Of a stretch of DNA of 64,000 nt, positions 31,928 to 41,414 are shown piece after piece (position 1 is the stretch's first letter; the number at the start of each line of letters is the position of its first letter). The stretch spans positions 62,001 through 126,000 of the forward strand of contig ML978127.1 of assembly GCA_010015805.1 (NCBI GenBank). The letters are read 5' to 3'. The notes beneath the pieces are model-generated. The model was not told the DNA's origin, did no database searches, and saw only the letters and a program-made list of their open reading frames with translations. Source of the stretch: Rhizodiscina lignyota (lineage: Eukaryota > Ascomycota > Dothideomycetes > Aulographales > Rhizodiscinaceae). The position numbers were made by a program, and so were the translations under genes.

Positions 31928-33805
31928 CTAGAGCTCATCTTTATCAGAACCAGCTTTTGCGCCAGCATCCTTCTTGCCATTGCCAAAGCAAACAGCAGGC
32001 GTGCCGACCTCCATCCTATACACGCACTTCTCCTCCTCGACCACCTTCCAGATCTCGTCCTTCTCCGCGCAAGCCATCACCACCAGTGTGGATCTGGCTG
32101 GCCCATTCCAACAGTGCTGCCCATTCTCGTACTTCATCGTGATCCTTTCTCCCTCACCAACCCCTTTTCCATCTGGCGGTAGCTCCTCATCCACAACTAT
32201 CTTATCCACACCCACGAAGTTGCCCATGCCGGTATGTGCACCGCCCTTCTTGGGCTTTTGTGTCGTCTTGTCCATCCAGCACATCTCATAGGTGTATTCA
32301 CCGCTGTCGGTGCTGACACATTGGCCTTTGAGTGCACGAAAGATCTCGTCGGGGCCGTAGTCCTTTGTAAGGTCTTCTTGGTGGCGAGAGAGCTCGGACT
32401 GATCATTGCTGAGTTCCGACTCGGCGGAAGTGAGGCGGCTACGAGCTTCAGTGACAGCTTTGGACTCTGTGACCTCTGCAGATGAACCTCCAGCTAGGAC
32501 ACCTGATTCGACGAGGAAAACGCGGAGATCGCGCAGTTTAGCGTCGATCCAGTCTCGCAATGATGGAGGAAGGTAGTTCTCAAACTGGTACACTATGCCA
32601 TCTGTCAGTCGTTGCAAAAACGAAGGATCAGAGGAGCAACACTTACAAACATCGACGTCACTAGCTTCCCCAGCAGTGAAGTCATCCCAAACCAGGCCAT
32701 TGTCGGTATCGCTCTTCAATATCTCGTCCATGTCCCTATCCTGCGCTTCAGCGGGCTTGCTCGCCTTGTCTCGTGCAGCGTAGTCTTCCCAAGCTCTCAC
32801 TGCCCTCTTGACGCCCTCGTCGTTGAAATTGGGGTTATATTCCTCTTTGAACGTGGTCAAGATGCCCTCCAATTCCTCCATCCTCTTCAAACTGTCGTCT
32901 CTCTCCGATCGCACCCTCTCAAGCGTGTCCCGCAACTCTTGCACTCTCCTCTTCGCCAATTCGACGAGCGTTCCAAGCTTGCCACCTTCCTTGGGCGCTG
33001 TGATGACCTTCCTCTTATCGGCTTTCTCCGCCTCTTCCACCTCCTTCTTCATTCCTTGGACCTTCAGCTCCGCGCCCTGAATCTGTGTCTTGAGGGTCTC
33101 AATACGATCCTCGACTTCCTTGCGCAATCGTTTCGCTTCGGTGATGAGCTCCTTCCGTCGCTTTGTGGCAGCACCCATAGCCTTCTGCCTCGCTTCGTCC
33201 GCTTTCCGCCACTCCTTGCCAATCTCTTTACAGCGGTCCTCACATTTCGTGCCGCCTACGCCAGCCCACTCATCACTACCATCGCAGCAAAGGTCGTAAT
33301 CACAGATACCATCATTGACGGCGGTAAACGGGATGTATGCAGGCTGATGGCCCTTATTCTTGCAATAGAAGCCAGGAAGAGCCAGTGTCGTGTTTACAGC
33401 TGTGCCAGCGGCATCGTCGACGATGGGATGAGGAATTGAAGGGGGTGAGAGAGGTGACAGATGCGAACAAGCAGAAGTGCCGGGTTCGTCTGAGCCATCT
33501 GGACAATCGCAGTAGTCGTCGTTGAGCTGAGACACGTCGAGAGTGATTGATGGATTCGAAATGCAGGTGAAGCTCCCTGGGGACTTGTAGAACTTGGCAA
33601 CTACATGCTGGTTAATTGGAGCCCTTAAAGAGAGACTTTCGAAGCTCGATGCATCTTTCGACAGCTGAAGGAGCAGTGAGAAGCGCCAAGAGAAATACTC
33701 ACATTCAGGTCCTACGCCCTTGGGTCGAGGAGCATCTTTCTGGGCGTTGGAAAGAGAAAAGGCAAAGCTCAAGAGAGCAAATGCCTCAACCAGCGTCAAT
33801 CGCAT
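31928..33805 (-). CDS. GTB1: Glucosidase II beta subunit (PRKCSH type), ER lumen
   Basis: Non-catalytic subunit that retains and activates glucosidase II in trimming N-glycans in the ER. Exons: 33805-33703, 33600-32647 and 32592-31928, giving 573 aa. Signal peptide (MRLTLVEAFALLSFAFS), then the conserved RPKGVGPEFAKFY formed by splice 1. Two Cys-rich LDLa-like repeats follow (DDYCDCPDGSDEPGTSAC and ICDYDLCCDGSDEW), then a long coiled coil and the acidic segment. The MRH lectin-like domain includes GQHCWNGPARS and CAEKDEIWKV. The protein ends in KDEL for ER retrieval. Both introns (102 and 54 bp) are multiples of three without stops, so the unspliced frame looks falsely continuous. Confidence 0.96.
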   Translation of the reverse strand: MRLTLVEAFALLSFAFSLSNAQKDAPRPKGVGPECEYFSWRFSLLLQLSKDASSFESLSLRAPINQHVVAKFYKSPGSFTCISNPSITLDVSQLNDDYCDCPDGSDEPGTSACSHLSPLSPPSIPHPIVDDAAGTAVNTTLALPGFYCKNKGHQPAYIPFTAVNDGICDYDLCCDGSDEWAGVGGTKCEDRCKEIGKEWRKADEARQKAMGAATKRRKELITEAKRLRKEVEDRIETLKTQIQGAELKVQGMKKEVEEAEKADKRKVITAPKEGGKLGTLVELAKRRVQELRDTLERVRSERDDSLKRMEELEGILTTFKEEYNPNFNDEGVKRAVRAWEDYAARDKASKPAEAQDRDMDEILKSDTDNGLVWDDFTAGEASDVDVCKCCSSDPSFLQRLTDGIVYQFENYLPPSLRDWIDAKLRDLRVFLVESGVLAGGSSAEVTESKAVTEARSRLTSAESELSNDQSELSRHQEDLTKDYGPDEIFRALKGQCVSTDSGEYTYEMCWMDKTTQKPKKGGAHTGMGNFVGVDKIVVDEELPPDGKGVGEGERITMKYENGQHCWNGPARSTLVVMACAEKDEIWKVVEEEKCVYRMEVGTPAVCFGNGKKDAGAKAGSDKDEL

Positions 33806-34200
33806 CTTTCATAAGCTGGAGAGGCCACAGTGACCTTGAAGAAGGTCCACAACAATTCGTGTTTCGGCCAGCTTTCACGTCGGCGGAGCGGAAGACATAC
33901 TCTTGGCGGGCGGAACAGGGGTGCAGTTTCAGGGGCTTTGGACGCCCTGACGCCTATGCGTAGACAAGGACGAGAGCGATATGACAAGTTCCATAGACAC
34001 ATCAAAGATTGCTTTATTTAACATCGTTAAGCGCTGGTTGCCAGTATATGTATCCACGTATTGTTTATATCTAAAGTCTCTTTTCTTCCGTGATAAGGTA
34101 AGGCCAAGAGTAAAGGTAAGAAATATCGAACTCCGCGGCGTTGGCCAAGTCTTCATCAGATTTCTTCAGCAACCCGACATGCTTTTTAAGTCACATCTAT
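33806..34200. other. Intergenic, no gene recognised
   Basis: 395 bp upstream of GTB1 and downstream of the secreted-protein gene (both minus strand). Short open frames overlap on both strands without resemblance to any family. AT-rich from about 34000 to 34110. Confidence 0.35.
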
Positions 34201-35007
34201 CTAAATCTCAGCAATAGCCATCAGGGTAATCCCGCTCTTCGTCTGGTCTCCCGTCGCTCCCATTGGCGCACCAGGCATAACGTATCTCCTAGCTTTCTCC
34301 GTTGAAGGAACTGCTCCTTGTGCTGGGGGGTTTGTCCGTCCTGCAGCAGGGCTACCAGCAGGCACATTCAGGCCCGGATTGACTATGACACCAACGCCGG
34401 AACCTTCTTGACCAGTACCGAGCTCGACCTCCGGCTGGTTCTTCATTGCGTTGATGGCGAAATTGAGCGCCTCACGAAATCCTTGGATCTCGCGTCGGAT
34501 GAGTTTAGCGTCTGAGGCAGGGAGGTCCGGTTCACGGATCTCGAGTGAGGGTTCGGAACGCTTGTGCATATTGGGGCGGGGGAGGAGATCAGAGGAAGGC
34601 ATCTTCACTGAGGGGTTTATGCCTTTGCTGATCATCCCGCCGACAGCGTCGGTTTTTGAGTCGACCACTTGCACTTCTGGAGTATCAGGTAGGACATCGT
34701 TGGCTTGGGCCTCGTTCCCGGGAGTATCAGGAGTAGCTGACTGGCCGGTAAGGGCTGGATTGGGTCCTTGTGTAATAGCAGCTTTTTGGCCTTCACCAGC
34801 GGCGGCACCGCCTTGTCGTTGGCCAGCTGTTGCGGCGCCAGAAGCAAGCGTCTCCATGAGCTCGCCGGCGTTTTGGGCTCCTCCGAATGAGATCTCACCG
34901 TCACCCACCACTAAGGCGGGAGAATAGGCGCCCAAGTTGATGTTAAGAGGGACAGCGGAGATGAGGCCAGTAGATACTAGGGCATAGAGGATATTTTGTG
35001 GGAGCAT
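34201..35007 (-). CDS. Predicted secreted protein of unknown function
   Basis: 268 aa, intronless. The ATG at 35007 gives MLPQNILYALVSTGLISA, a plausible signal peptide; upstream codons to 35088 lack a better start. The mature start VPLNINLGAYSPALVVGDGE is of a type I associate with conserved secreted ascomycete proteins, but no function is known to me. The middle is disordered (Gly/Ala/Gln/Pro-rich). There is a helical segment RREIQGFREALNFAINAM near residues 175-192 and a Gly/Pro-rich C-terminus. A dibasic site (HKRSEP) could be cleaved by a Kex2-type protease. No enzyme motif was seen. Confidence 0.78.
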   Translation of the reverse strand: MLPQNILYALVSTGLISAVPLNINLGAYSPALVVGDGEISFGGAQNAGELMETLASGAATAGQRQGGAAAGEGQKAAITQGPNPALTGQSATPDTPGNEAQANDVLPDTPEVQVVDSKTDAVGGMISKGINPSVKMPSSDLLPRPNMHKRSEPSLEIREPDLPASDAKLIRREIQGFREALNFAINAMKNQPEVELGTGQEGSGVGVIVNPGLNVPAGSPAAGRTNPPAQGAVPSTEKARRYVMPGAPMGATGDQTKSGITLMAIAEI

Positions 35008-36232
35008 GATGAGAGGGAGAAGGAAGCTGCCTTTGTAATGAGTGGCGGGGAAATGTGCAGACGAATTGAACTGCTGAGGAAGACGCAACGGCTGAAAGAA
35101 GCTCTATCGTCCCTGCGACAGAAGATTCTATGAAATAAATGAAGGAATGCGCTTGAACGAGAACTCGAGAGCAGGCTTGACGGAAGCGATAGAATTCTTT
35201 TGGAAAACTGACCTTCTCAGGAATGCTTTTATCGGCAAAAATGCAATCACGCTCTGACCATCTTACTATGAAGAAGCATGGCGAGGCCAAGGCGTAGCGG
35301 CTCCGCTCTACGCTTCACCATGTACGAGACGCTTCTGGGGGCCTGTCGCCAAGTATTTCGAGACTGCCCAGTCACGCGCACAGAAAGGATGAGAAGTCGT
35401 GAGCATGAGGCCGAGAGGTTTGGAAGTTCTTGGGCGCCCCTTGTCCGCTTCGAATTTTAGCCTTTTAGAGTATGTCCCTGCCACAGACGCGCCTGGTAAG
35501 GCAGCTCAGAAGGCAGTCTTATCAATGGTGTGCAGGCCAAGCTGTGAAGAGACAATGTCCAGACGGATGCTGAAGCCTTCCGGGTTCCAGCGTCGAGGCC
35601 AAGGTTGCAAAGAATCTGCAATTCCCAGGCAAACTTGGGACGAGAGTGTACATCCTGCCCATAGTGTTCTCTTGCGGATATGAAGGAAGAATTGCAGACG
35701 CGCAACGGTGAAGTTCTAAATCTCCACCGAACGCGCTAGCCCTAAAAGGCATGGCTTGAAGCCCCTTTTCTGCAATGCAGAGGCGGAATCTACGACGTTT
35801 CACGCACTGCTTCTTCCATCAAGCTGATATTATACGTCATTGAGAGACGAGAACTTGAAAGCTTAATACTCATTTGTGATGTGCGACGCAAAGGTTTCGG
35901 GCTTCGTTCGGCTCACGATGCTATGATTGGCCAGTTTTCCCGGCGCTTCTTGACTGAAAGTTTGACCGTGATTCCCCGTCCTTACATTCGCCATTCCGTA
36001 GTCCACTACCGTTGTAAAAATGCGGGTTTAGCGGCACCAAATCCCGCGGAGAAGACGAAAGGGAGCCATCCTGGGCATCGTCTAGATTAGTCACGGTTGA
36101 ATAATGAGAGACTTAGAGTCATATGGCGTATACGGAGTCTTTCTTCACATATTTCAACTTCCCTATATGTATCATGCGGAGTCCGAACATCACAAGCTAC
36201 AGAAAATACAGCAATTGAGACGATCCACTTAA
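35008..36232. other. Intergenic between divergent genes, no gene recognised
   Basis: About 1.2 kb upstream of both the secreted-protein gene and the MFS gene. Open frames such as 35399-35683 (plus) and 35522-35803 (minus) overlap each other and lack family features. A stretch near 36125-36230 is AT-rich. No repeats were identified. Confidence 0.35.
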
Positions 36233-37700
36233 ATGAGCACTACAATATCGCTCGAGCGATTCGCTCGACAAAGCAACGATGCGGAACTCACTGATCTGCA
36301 GTCGAATAACATGCCAGAAGTCTCCGCTTCTGTATCAAATTCTGAATCGGCAATGACTTCGTCCTCTCGCAACAGGTATGATATTCGACATATACATCTC
36401 GAAGGTAGCTCTGGAAGATACTAACCGTGAAACCAGGCGCTCCATTTCCATCGTCATTGCGGCGTTTTTCCTTACGTTCACCGGCTGCGGTCTCAACTTT
36501 GCCTTCGGCGTCTACCAAGAACTCTACGAAACTATAGGGGGTCCATTTGCGTCTGCCACGCCGGCAACAATCGACCTCATTGGTACGCTTGCAGTCTCTC
36601 TGATGACCATGGGAGCACCACTATCATCAGCGTGGACAAAGACATACGGCCCTCGCAACGTCACACTCGCCGGCGGCCTCATTCTTGGCTTGGCAAATGT
36701 CCTTGCCTCCTTTGGACAGAAGCTGTGGCACTTCATTCTGACTCAAGGCTTACTGCTCGGAATAGGGACATGTTTTTCGTACATGCCTGCAGTTACCATT
36801 GCTCCAGGTTGGTTCGATGCGCGCCGCGGTCTCGCCATGGGCCTCGTTCTTTCCGGCACGGGCATTGGCGGCGTAGTCTGGGCTCCCCTTCTACGCTACT
36901 TGAACACTGTTATCGGATTCCGAAACACCCTGCGATTGACTGGTGGGCTCGGCTTCGTTATCATCTCAATCTGTGCGCTAGCTCTTCGTTGGGACCCAGA
37001 CAGTGAACAGCGTATTAAGGTGGAATTGGGCTCGAGAGGCCGCCATCGTGTACGCATCCCGCTCGTGAACTGGCAGATCGCAAAGTCGCGGAAATTCTTT
37101 GCACATGCCTGTGGAGCGCTTTTACACTCTGCCGCGTATTACACTCCTGTGTATTTCTTCTCTGCCTATGCAAGAACACTGGGATACAGCTCGGCTACAG
37201 GAGCAAACTTCATCGCCGCTAGCAATGCGTCCAGTGCTGGTGGAAAGATTCTCCTTGGATACGCAGCCGATCGCTTGGGGCGTCTCAACACGCTTTTGCT
37301 TTGCACACTCGTCGCGGCCATGACAGCTCTAGGACTCTGGCTCCCTTCAACTCTGTTCGACGGTTCTCAGGCCGGCAAGGCTCTTTTTATCACCTTTGCC
37401 ATCACCTACGGTATCTTTGCTGGTGCATATGTTTCACTCTTTCCAACATCGCTTGTCGAGCTGTTCGGTGCACAGCACTTTGCGAGTGTGAATGGATTTT
37501 TGTACATGATCAGAGGTATCGGGACACTATTTGGAACACCATTGGCTGGTACTTTCATCCACCATTCCGCGGGTTTTATGGGTACTGCGGTTGGATACGA
37601 GAAGGCCAGCATTATGGTGGGAGTCTTCCTCTTCGTCGCTACGATCGCGGTTGGCGTGGCTAGATTTGAGTCTGCTGGCTTGACAAGATTGAAGGCATGA
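36233..37700 (+). CDS. MFS transporter, monocarboxylate-permease (MCT) type
   Basis: Exons 36233-36375 and 36437-37700 give 468 aa. A cytosolic Ser/Asn-rich N-terminus of about 45 residues is followed by about 12 hydrophobic segments in two halves. MCT-like features are FAFGVYQELYETIGG in the first membrane region and PAVTIAPGWFDARRGLAMG. It also has GKILLGYAADRLGRLNTLL between segments 8 and 9, the MFS D-R-x-G-R signature. Predicted plasma-membrane carrier; fungal members of this family take up or export monocarboxylates and varied small molecules, so the substrate cannot be stated. The 61-bp intron sits at the boundary between tail and first helix. Confidence 0.9.
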
Positions 37701-38065
37701 GTGAAATGTGGAGTGCATCGGGCTCTAAAGTCGAACAAGTCGTGTTATTTATGGTGCTGCTCATTAGTTTTAGATATTCACTTGTCGTGTCACAACCTTT
37801 CCAGCCTGAAAACACGGTGTGCCTAACGATCTCGACTAGGCATACCTCTCTTCCTTTTATGTTTCTTTCTGAGCTCTGGAAGGCCCTTCAACCCAACCTT
37901 CAACTTCACTTTCAATAACACTTTCAACAACACAAGGATTCATAAGCTGCGCAATACTGCCGTCGAATATCGAGAATATTCCTGACCGCCTCGCTCTTCT
38001 CCACAGTTCTCTTCATCGAACCTAAGAGATCAAAGCCACACCAGCTCATCACCATACATTCAACA
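37701..38065. other. Intergenic, leader of orphan gene
   Basis: 365 bp with CT-rich stretches and CAACACTTTCAACAACACAA-like CA-rich sequence at about 37905-37935, typical of a fungal 5' leader. No other gene was recognised. Confidence 0.35.
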
Positions 38066-38554
38066 ATGGATAGCCTCTCCCTCGAGCCGCTCTCGACCTG
38101 GTCTGGTAGCGCGACAGTCTACACCCTTCCGCCTACCAACTCAACCCTCTCAAAGGTTTGGTCCACTCTCGCTGGCATCCTCGCTCCTCACATTCCGCCG
38201 AGCATTGCCCTCACTCTCGTTACCCACACACACCTCGCGGCCCACGAGCATGCCAACGACTACCTAGTCTATCTCACTGATATCGGGGAGGATGGCGAGG
38301 CGATCTTGGGCTTTCTAACGCGCTGCGAGCGCTGCATCGATTTATGGAACGTTGCAACTTCCGAGCAGTGCAAGCTGATAGATGAGCTGCTGGAGGATGC
38401 GGAGGGAGCTGGCGAAGTGATGTGGATTGAGCGCGTGAGAGCAGCCGGCGAGCGTTGGGAGTGGTGGTATGGACAAGCAATGAGAGTGCACATGAATCGG
38501 AAGACCTCGTTGTTGAGGGTGAGGGGAACAGCAGCGACGGGAGAGATCGTTTGA
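38066..38554 (+). CDS. Orphan hypothetical protein
   Basis: 162 aa, not recognised. The ATG at 38066 has an excellent context (CAACAATGG). The product is acidic to neutral with a helical look. It includes LSKVWSTLAGILAPHIPPS, HLAAHEHANDYLVYL, a Cys-x-x-Cys (RCERCIDLW) and ERVRAAGERWEWWYGQAM near the end. An overlapping frame continues at 38455-38700 with an acidic product (EIEECEDVYEIDEAMEALEF), which might be a spliced extension, but I found no clean intron. No signal peptide or transmembrane segment. Confidence 0.55.
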   Translation: MDSLSLEPLSTWSGSATVYTLPPTNSTLSKVWSTLAGILAPHIPPSIALTLVTHTHLAAHEHANDYLVYLTDIGEDGEAILGFLTRCERCIDLWNVATSEQCKLIDELLEDAEGAGEVMWIERVRAAGERWEWWYGQAMRVHMNRKTSLLRVRGTAATGEIV

Positions 38555-39241
38555 TCCTAAATAAGGGTGATGTTGAAATTGAAGAATGCGAAGACGTATA
38601 CGAAATTGATGAGGCCATGGAAGCACTTGAATTTAGCACGGCGTTAAGGAATTTAACTTCAGAAAACGGGGAACAGGCAGCCACAAATCTTGGACTATAG
38701 CCAAGGTTAGGGATATCTGGATTAATCAAACGGAAGCATAAATGGAAAGAATTGGGGAAAGGTATGAATCCGATTGGGCAATTGAATCACCATTGACGTT
38801 GCATGAATTGTGCTGGTGAAGTTCAAATTGCAAGCGGAGTACTCCGTACTACATATGCGTAGACCTGGACTTACGATAACTCACCAAACCCCAGGGCATT
38901 GCCGCATCGCTGGTCGTTGGATCCCATTAAAGGTCACAGATAACCATGAATGGAAAGAGATGCGTAGTGCAGTTTGTGTGAAGCAACCAGCCACAGGAGC
39001 GGAATAAGCGGAAAAGGTAACCCAGAATCTCGGTATCGGATGTCGGATGGAGTGCCCCCCTCTCCACTCCATCTTACTCCGTACAGTAAGGTAAGCTCCA
39101 GAGTTCACTCATCAACAAAGTGCGACTTCCCACCGCTTGCTGAATAGGTCAAAATGACCCCTAGTATCTCCTATCTCTCCATCTCCATTTAAGTTCTACT
39201 TCTACCTACCTATCTGTTTTCCACCCGATCACGCTGCCATC
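38555..39241. other. Intergenic with repeated TACTCCGTA motif
   Basis: 687 bp. Contains TACTCCGTA at 38840-38848 (overlapping the palindrome GGAGTACTCC at 38836-38845) and again at 39075-39083. A CT-rich leader (about 39160-39230) precedes the Pex11-like gene. The frame 38455-38700 enters its left end. No other gene was seen. Confidence 0.4.
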
Positions 39242-40060
39242 ATGTCGAAAGATGTCGCGCCCTCCAAAGTCTCTCACGATGCCCTCGCGAAGCTCTTCTC
39301 CTCCCCTCTCGATGCGCGAATCACTCAGATGACACGTATTCTCTCTACCGCTGCAGGCATTGACTCGACATTCTGCTTCCTCGGCTATAGCATGGTCTTC
39401 GTCTCGTCTCAATTGAGGTTATTGTCTGAGGTCTCGCCAACTCCGCTCCTCGAAAAGGTCTCATGGCCAAATACGGTTACATACAAAGCGAAGATGCTGG
39501 AGCTGGCAGATTCAGCCAAAGCCCTGGGAGGAGTGTGCAGTGATGCGCGGACATTCCTTCGTCTGTGGGGCCTGCTGAAGATATACGTCGGCATGAAGGC
39601 GCTGTACCTGAGCCCACCGAAGGATAGCATCATTAAATACCTCGCTTGGGGCCAGCTCACCGCTATGGGAGCCTACCTCATCAACGAGAACCAAGTATAT
39701 CTCGCATCCAAGGGCGTCTTGAAGGGCCGCACGCCTGCACAACTCGGCGTAAAGCTGCGTCTCGCGATATGGGTATTTGGGGCGTACTTGGTTCTGGACT
39801 TTGCCCGCCTATTCCGTACGTGGCAGGTGCAGCAGAAAGCTGTCAGTAGTGATGAGAAGGATGTCATTGCAAAAAGAGAAGAGGAGAACCGGTCTTGGTA
39901 TCGGTCGCTCTGGGTGGACTCTTCGTACTTCCCACTCTGCTTCCATTGGGGCGTGGAGGGCGGGTCTTTGCCGACACAGTGGGCGGATATGGTCGTTGGC
40001 CTTCTTGGAGCGAGCGCAGGTTTTGCGAATTTCCGGGAGCAAGTCAGGATCAATTCGTGA
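39242..40060 (+). CDS. Pex11-family peroxisomal membrane protein (PEX11C/Gim5-like)
   Basis: 272 aa, intronless. Pex11 proteins elongate and divide peroxisomal membranes. Recognised from LDARITQMTRILSTAAGIDSTFCFLGY, in which an amphipathic helix precedes the membrane region. Other features are RTFLRLWGLLKIYVG, LAIWVFGAYLVLDFARLFR and the C-terminal glycine-rich WADMVVGLLGASAGFANF, which resembles the closing segment of the family. It diverges clearly from the canonical PEX11 at 63130. Which Pex11 subtype it represents is an inference. Confidence 0.82.
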   Translation: MSKDVAPSKVSHDALAKLFSSPLDARITQMTRILSTAAGIDSTFCFLGYSMVFVSSQLRLLSEVSPTPLLEKVSWPNTVTYKAKMLELADSAKALGGVCSDARTFLRLWGLLKIYVGMKALYLSPPKDSIIKYLAWGQLTAMGAYLINENQVYLASKGVLKGRTPAQLGVKLRLAIWVFGAYLVLDFARLFRTWQVQQKAVSSDEKDVIAKREEENRSWYRSLWVDSSYFPLCFHWGVEGGSLPTQWADMVVGLLGASAGFANFREQVRINS

Positions 40061-40334
40061 GTGGAAGGTTGAACGACGAAATCGAGCAATGGGCCCACCA
40101 TCGCCAGAGAGGTTGGTCTAACATTCGCTGATCTCATCGGTGTCACAATCTGGTGGAGGAAATCAAAAATGCCTTGCACGGGAGTACAAAGTTGAGTGCA
40201 AATATTATCTTTGCCCTTCCTATGGAGCGGCAATACGTTTTTAGGAGGGCGTTACCCTACTTTTCGACAGGCTGCAATGATTACATTACTGCATCCACTA
40301 ATACGCCCGAATTTTGGCTAGGTTATCCAGGATC

Positions 40335-41414
40335 TCACTGAATCTTTAGCAGCTTCTGCGCATTCTTATACGCAATCATCTCCCACTCGCTCTCCGTCAC
40401 CAGCCCACTCGTCTTCAACTCAGCCATGAACATACTTCCGTTGACACTATTCCCGAATGGATAGTCAACGCTATACATGATCCTATCCACTGCTGTGTTC
40501 CGCAGCATCGTCCCCATCGGGTTCAGAGAGAAGAATCCAGCCGTCGTCACCCAAGCATTCTGCGCCCACGTTTCTTTCAAACTCAACCGGCTCGTGTTCT
40601 TCGGGCTGAGGAACGCGTCCGCTCGCTCCAACATGTATGGGACCATCTCTCCCATATGACCCAACACGATCTTCAGTTTCGGAAATTGCGCGAATACACC
40701 TCCGCTATAGAGACGCAGAAAGTGCAGACCGGCGTCTTGATGCCAGCCCCAAGCTACGATGCCCAGATCTGCGGCTGTGAAGAGACTGAAGTCCTGCGGC
40801 GAAGCGGGAGCGTAGATTCCAGCGCCGATGTTTGTGACGTTGCCCACATTCGGTAGGGTTGGGTGCAAATAGATTGGAACGTCCAGCTCTTGCGCCTTGG
40901 CCCAGAAGGGGTAAAAAGCTGCACCATCGTAGTACGTCCCATTGGCGAGATGCGTCTCTACAAGAGCTCCGACGAACCCGAGCTCCTTCACACAACGTTC
41001 GAGTTCTGCAGCCGCGGCTTCTGGCTGTGCCATAGGCAGTCCTGCAAATGCTGCAAATCGATCTGTATTGTTCGATATTGTGGCAGCAAGCTGGTTGTTT
41101 GCGAGTGTGAACGATTCCGGTGAGTCAAGCGCTGCTGGGACTGTGACGTGCGAGACCACCTGTTTACGGATGTTATTCGCTGTCATGTTTTGGAGACGCA
41201 GAGGACCTAGGTCGCGTAGATGAGCAGGGAAGGATGGCGGATTGCTGCCATTGACGAGGAGCTGAAAGGCGATGTTGGAGAATGTTGCTGAGTCTAGGGC
41301 AGGCGAGAGCCAGTGCTCTTCCAAAGTGATGAAGAGGAGAGAATCATCTTCAACTGCTACGGCCGTCCAGCTAAAGCACGTACATAGAAGCGATAGTAGG
41401 AGTAAGTGCAGCAT
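40335..41414 (-). CDS. Secreted amidohydrolase-2 family protein (aromatic-acid decarboxylase-like)
   Basis: 359 aa, intronless, ATG at 41414. It belongs to the ACMSD/gamma-resorcylate decarboxylase group of metal-dependent TIM-barrel enzymes. Predicted metal and active-site motifs are all present: TLEEHW (E-x-H), VPIYLHPTLP, IVLGHMGEMVPYMLERAD and the Asp of SVDYPF. Unlike most relatives it begins with a strong signal peptide (MLHLLLLSLLCTCFSWTAVA) and has several N-x-S/T sites, so it should be secreted. Substrate unknown; decarboxylation of hydroxybenzoate-like acids is inferred from the family. Confidence 0.88.
   Translation of the reverse strand: MLHLLLLSLLCTCFSWTAVAVEDDSLLFITLEEHWLSPALDSATFSNIAFQLLVNGSNPPSFPAHLRDLGPLRLQNMTANNIRKQVVSHVTVPAALDSPESFTLANNQLAATISNNTDRFAAFAGLPMAQPEAAAAELERCVKELGFVGALVETHLANGTYYDGAAFYPFWAKAQELDVPIYLHPTLPNVGNVTNIGAGIYAPASPQDFSLFTAADLGIVAWGWHQDAGLHFLRLYSGGVFAQFPKLKIVLGHMGEMVPYMLERADAFLSPKNTSRLSLKETWAQNAWVTTAGFFSLNPMGTMLRNTAVDRIMYSVDYPFGNSVNGSMFMAELKTSGLVTESEWEMIAYKNAQKLLKIQ

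Noticed and set aside
32612-33439. 275-codon plus-strand frame
   Set aside because: Antisense shadow of GTB1.
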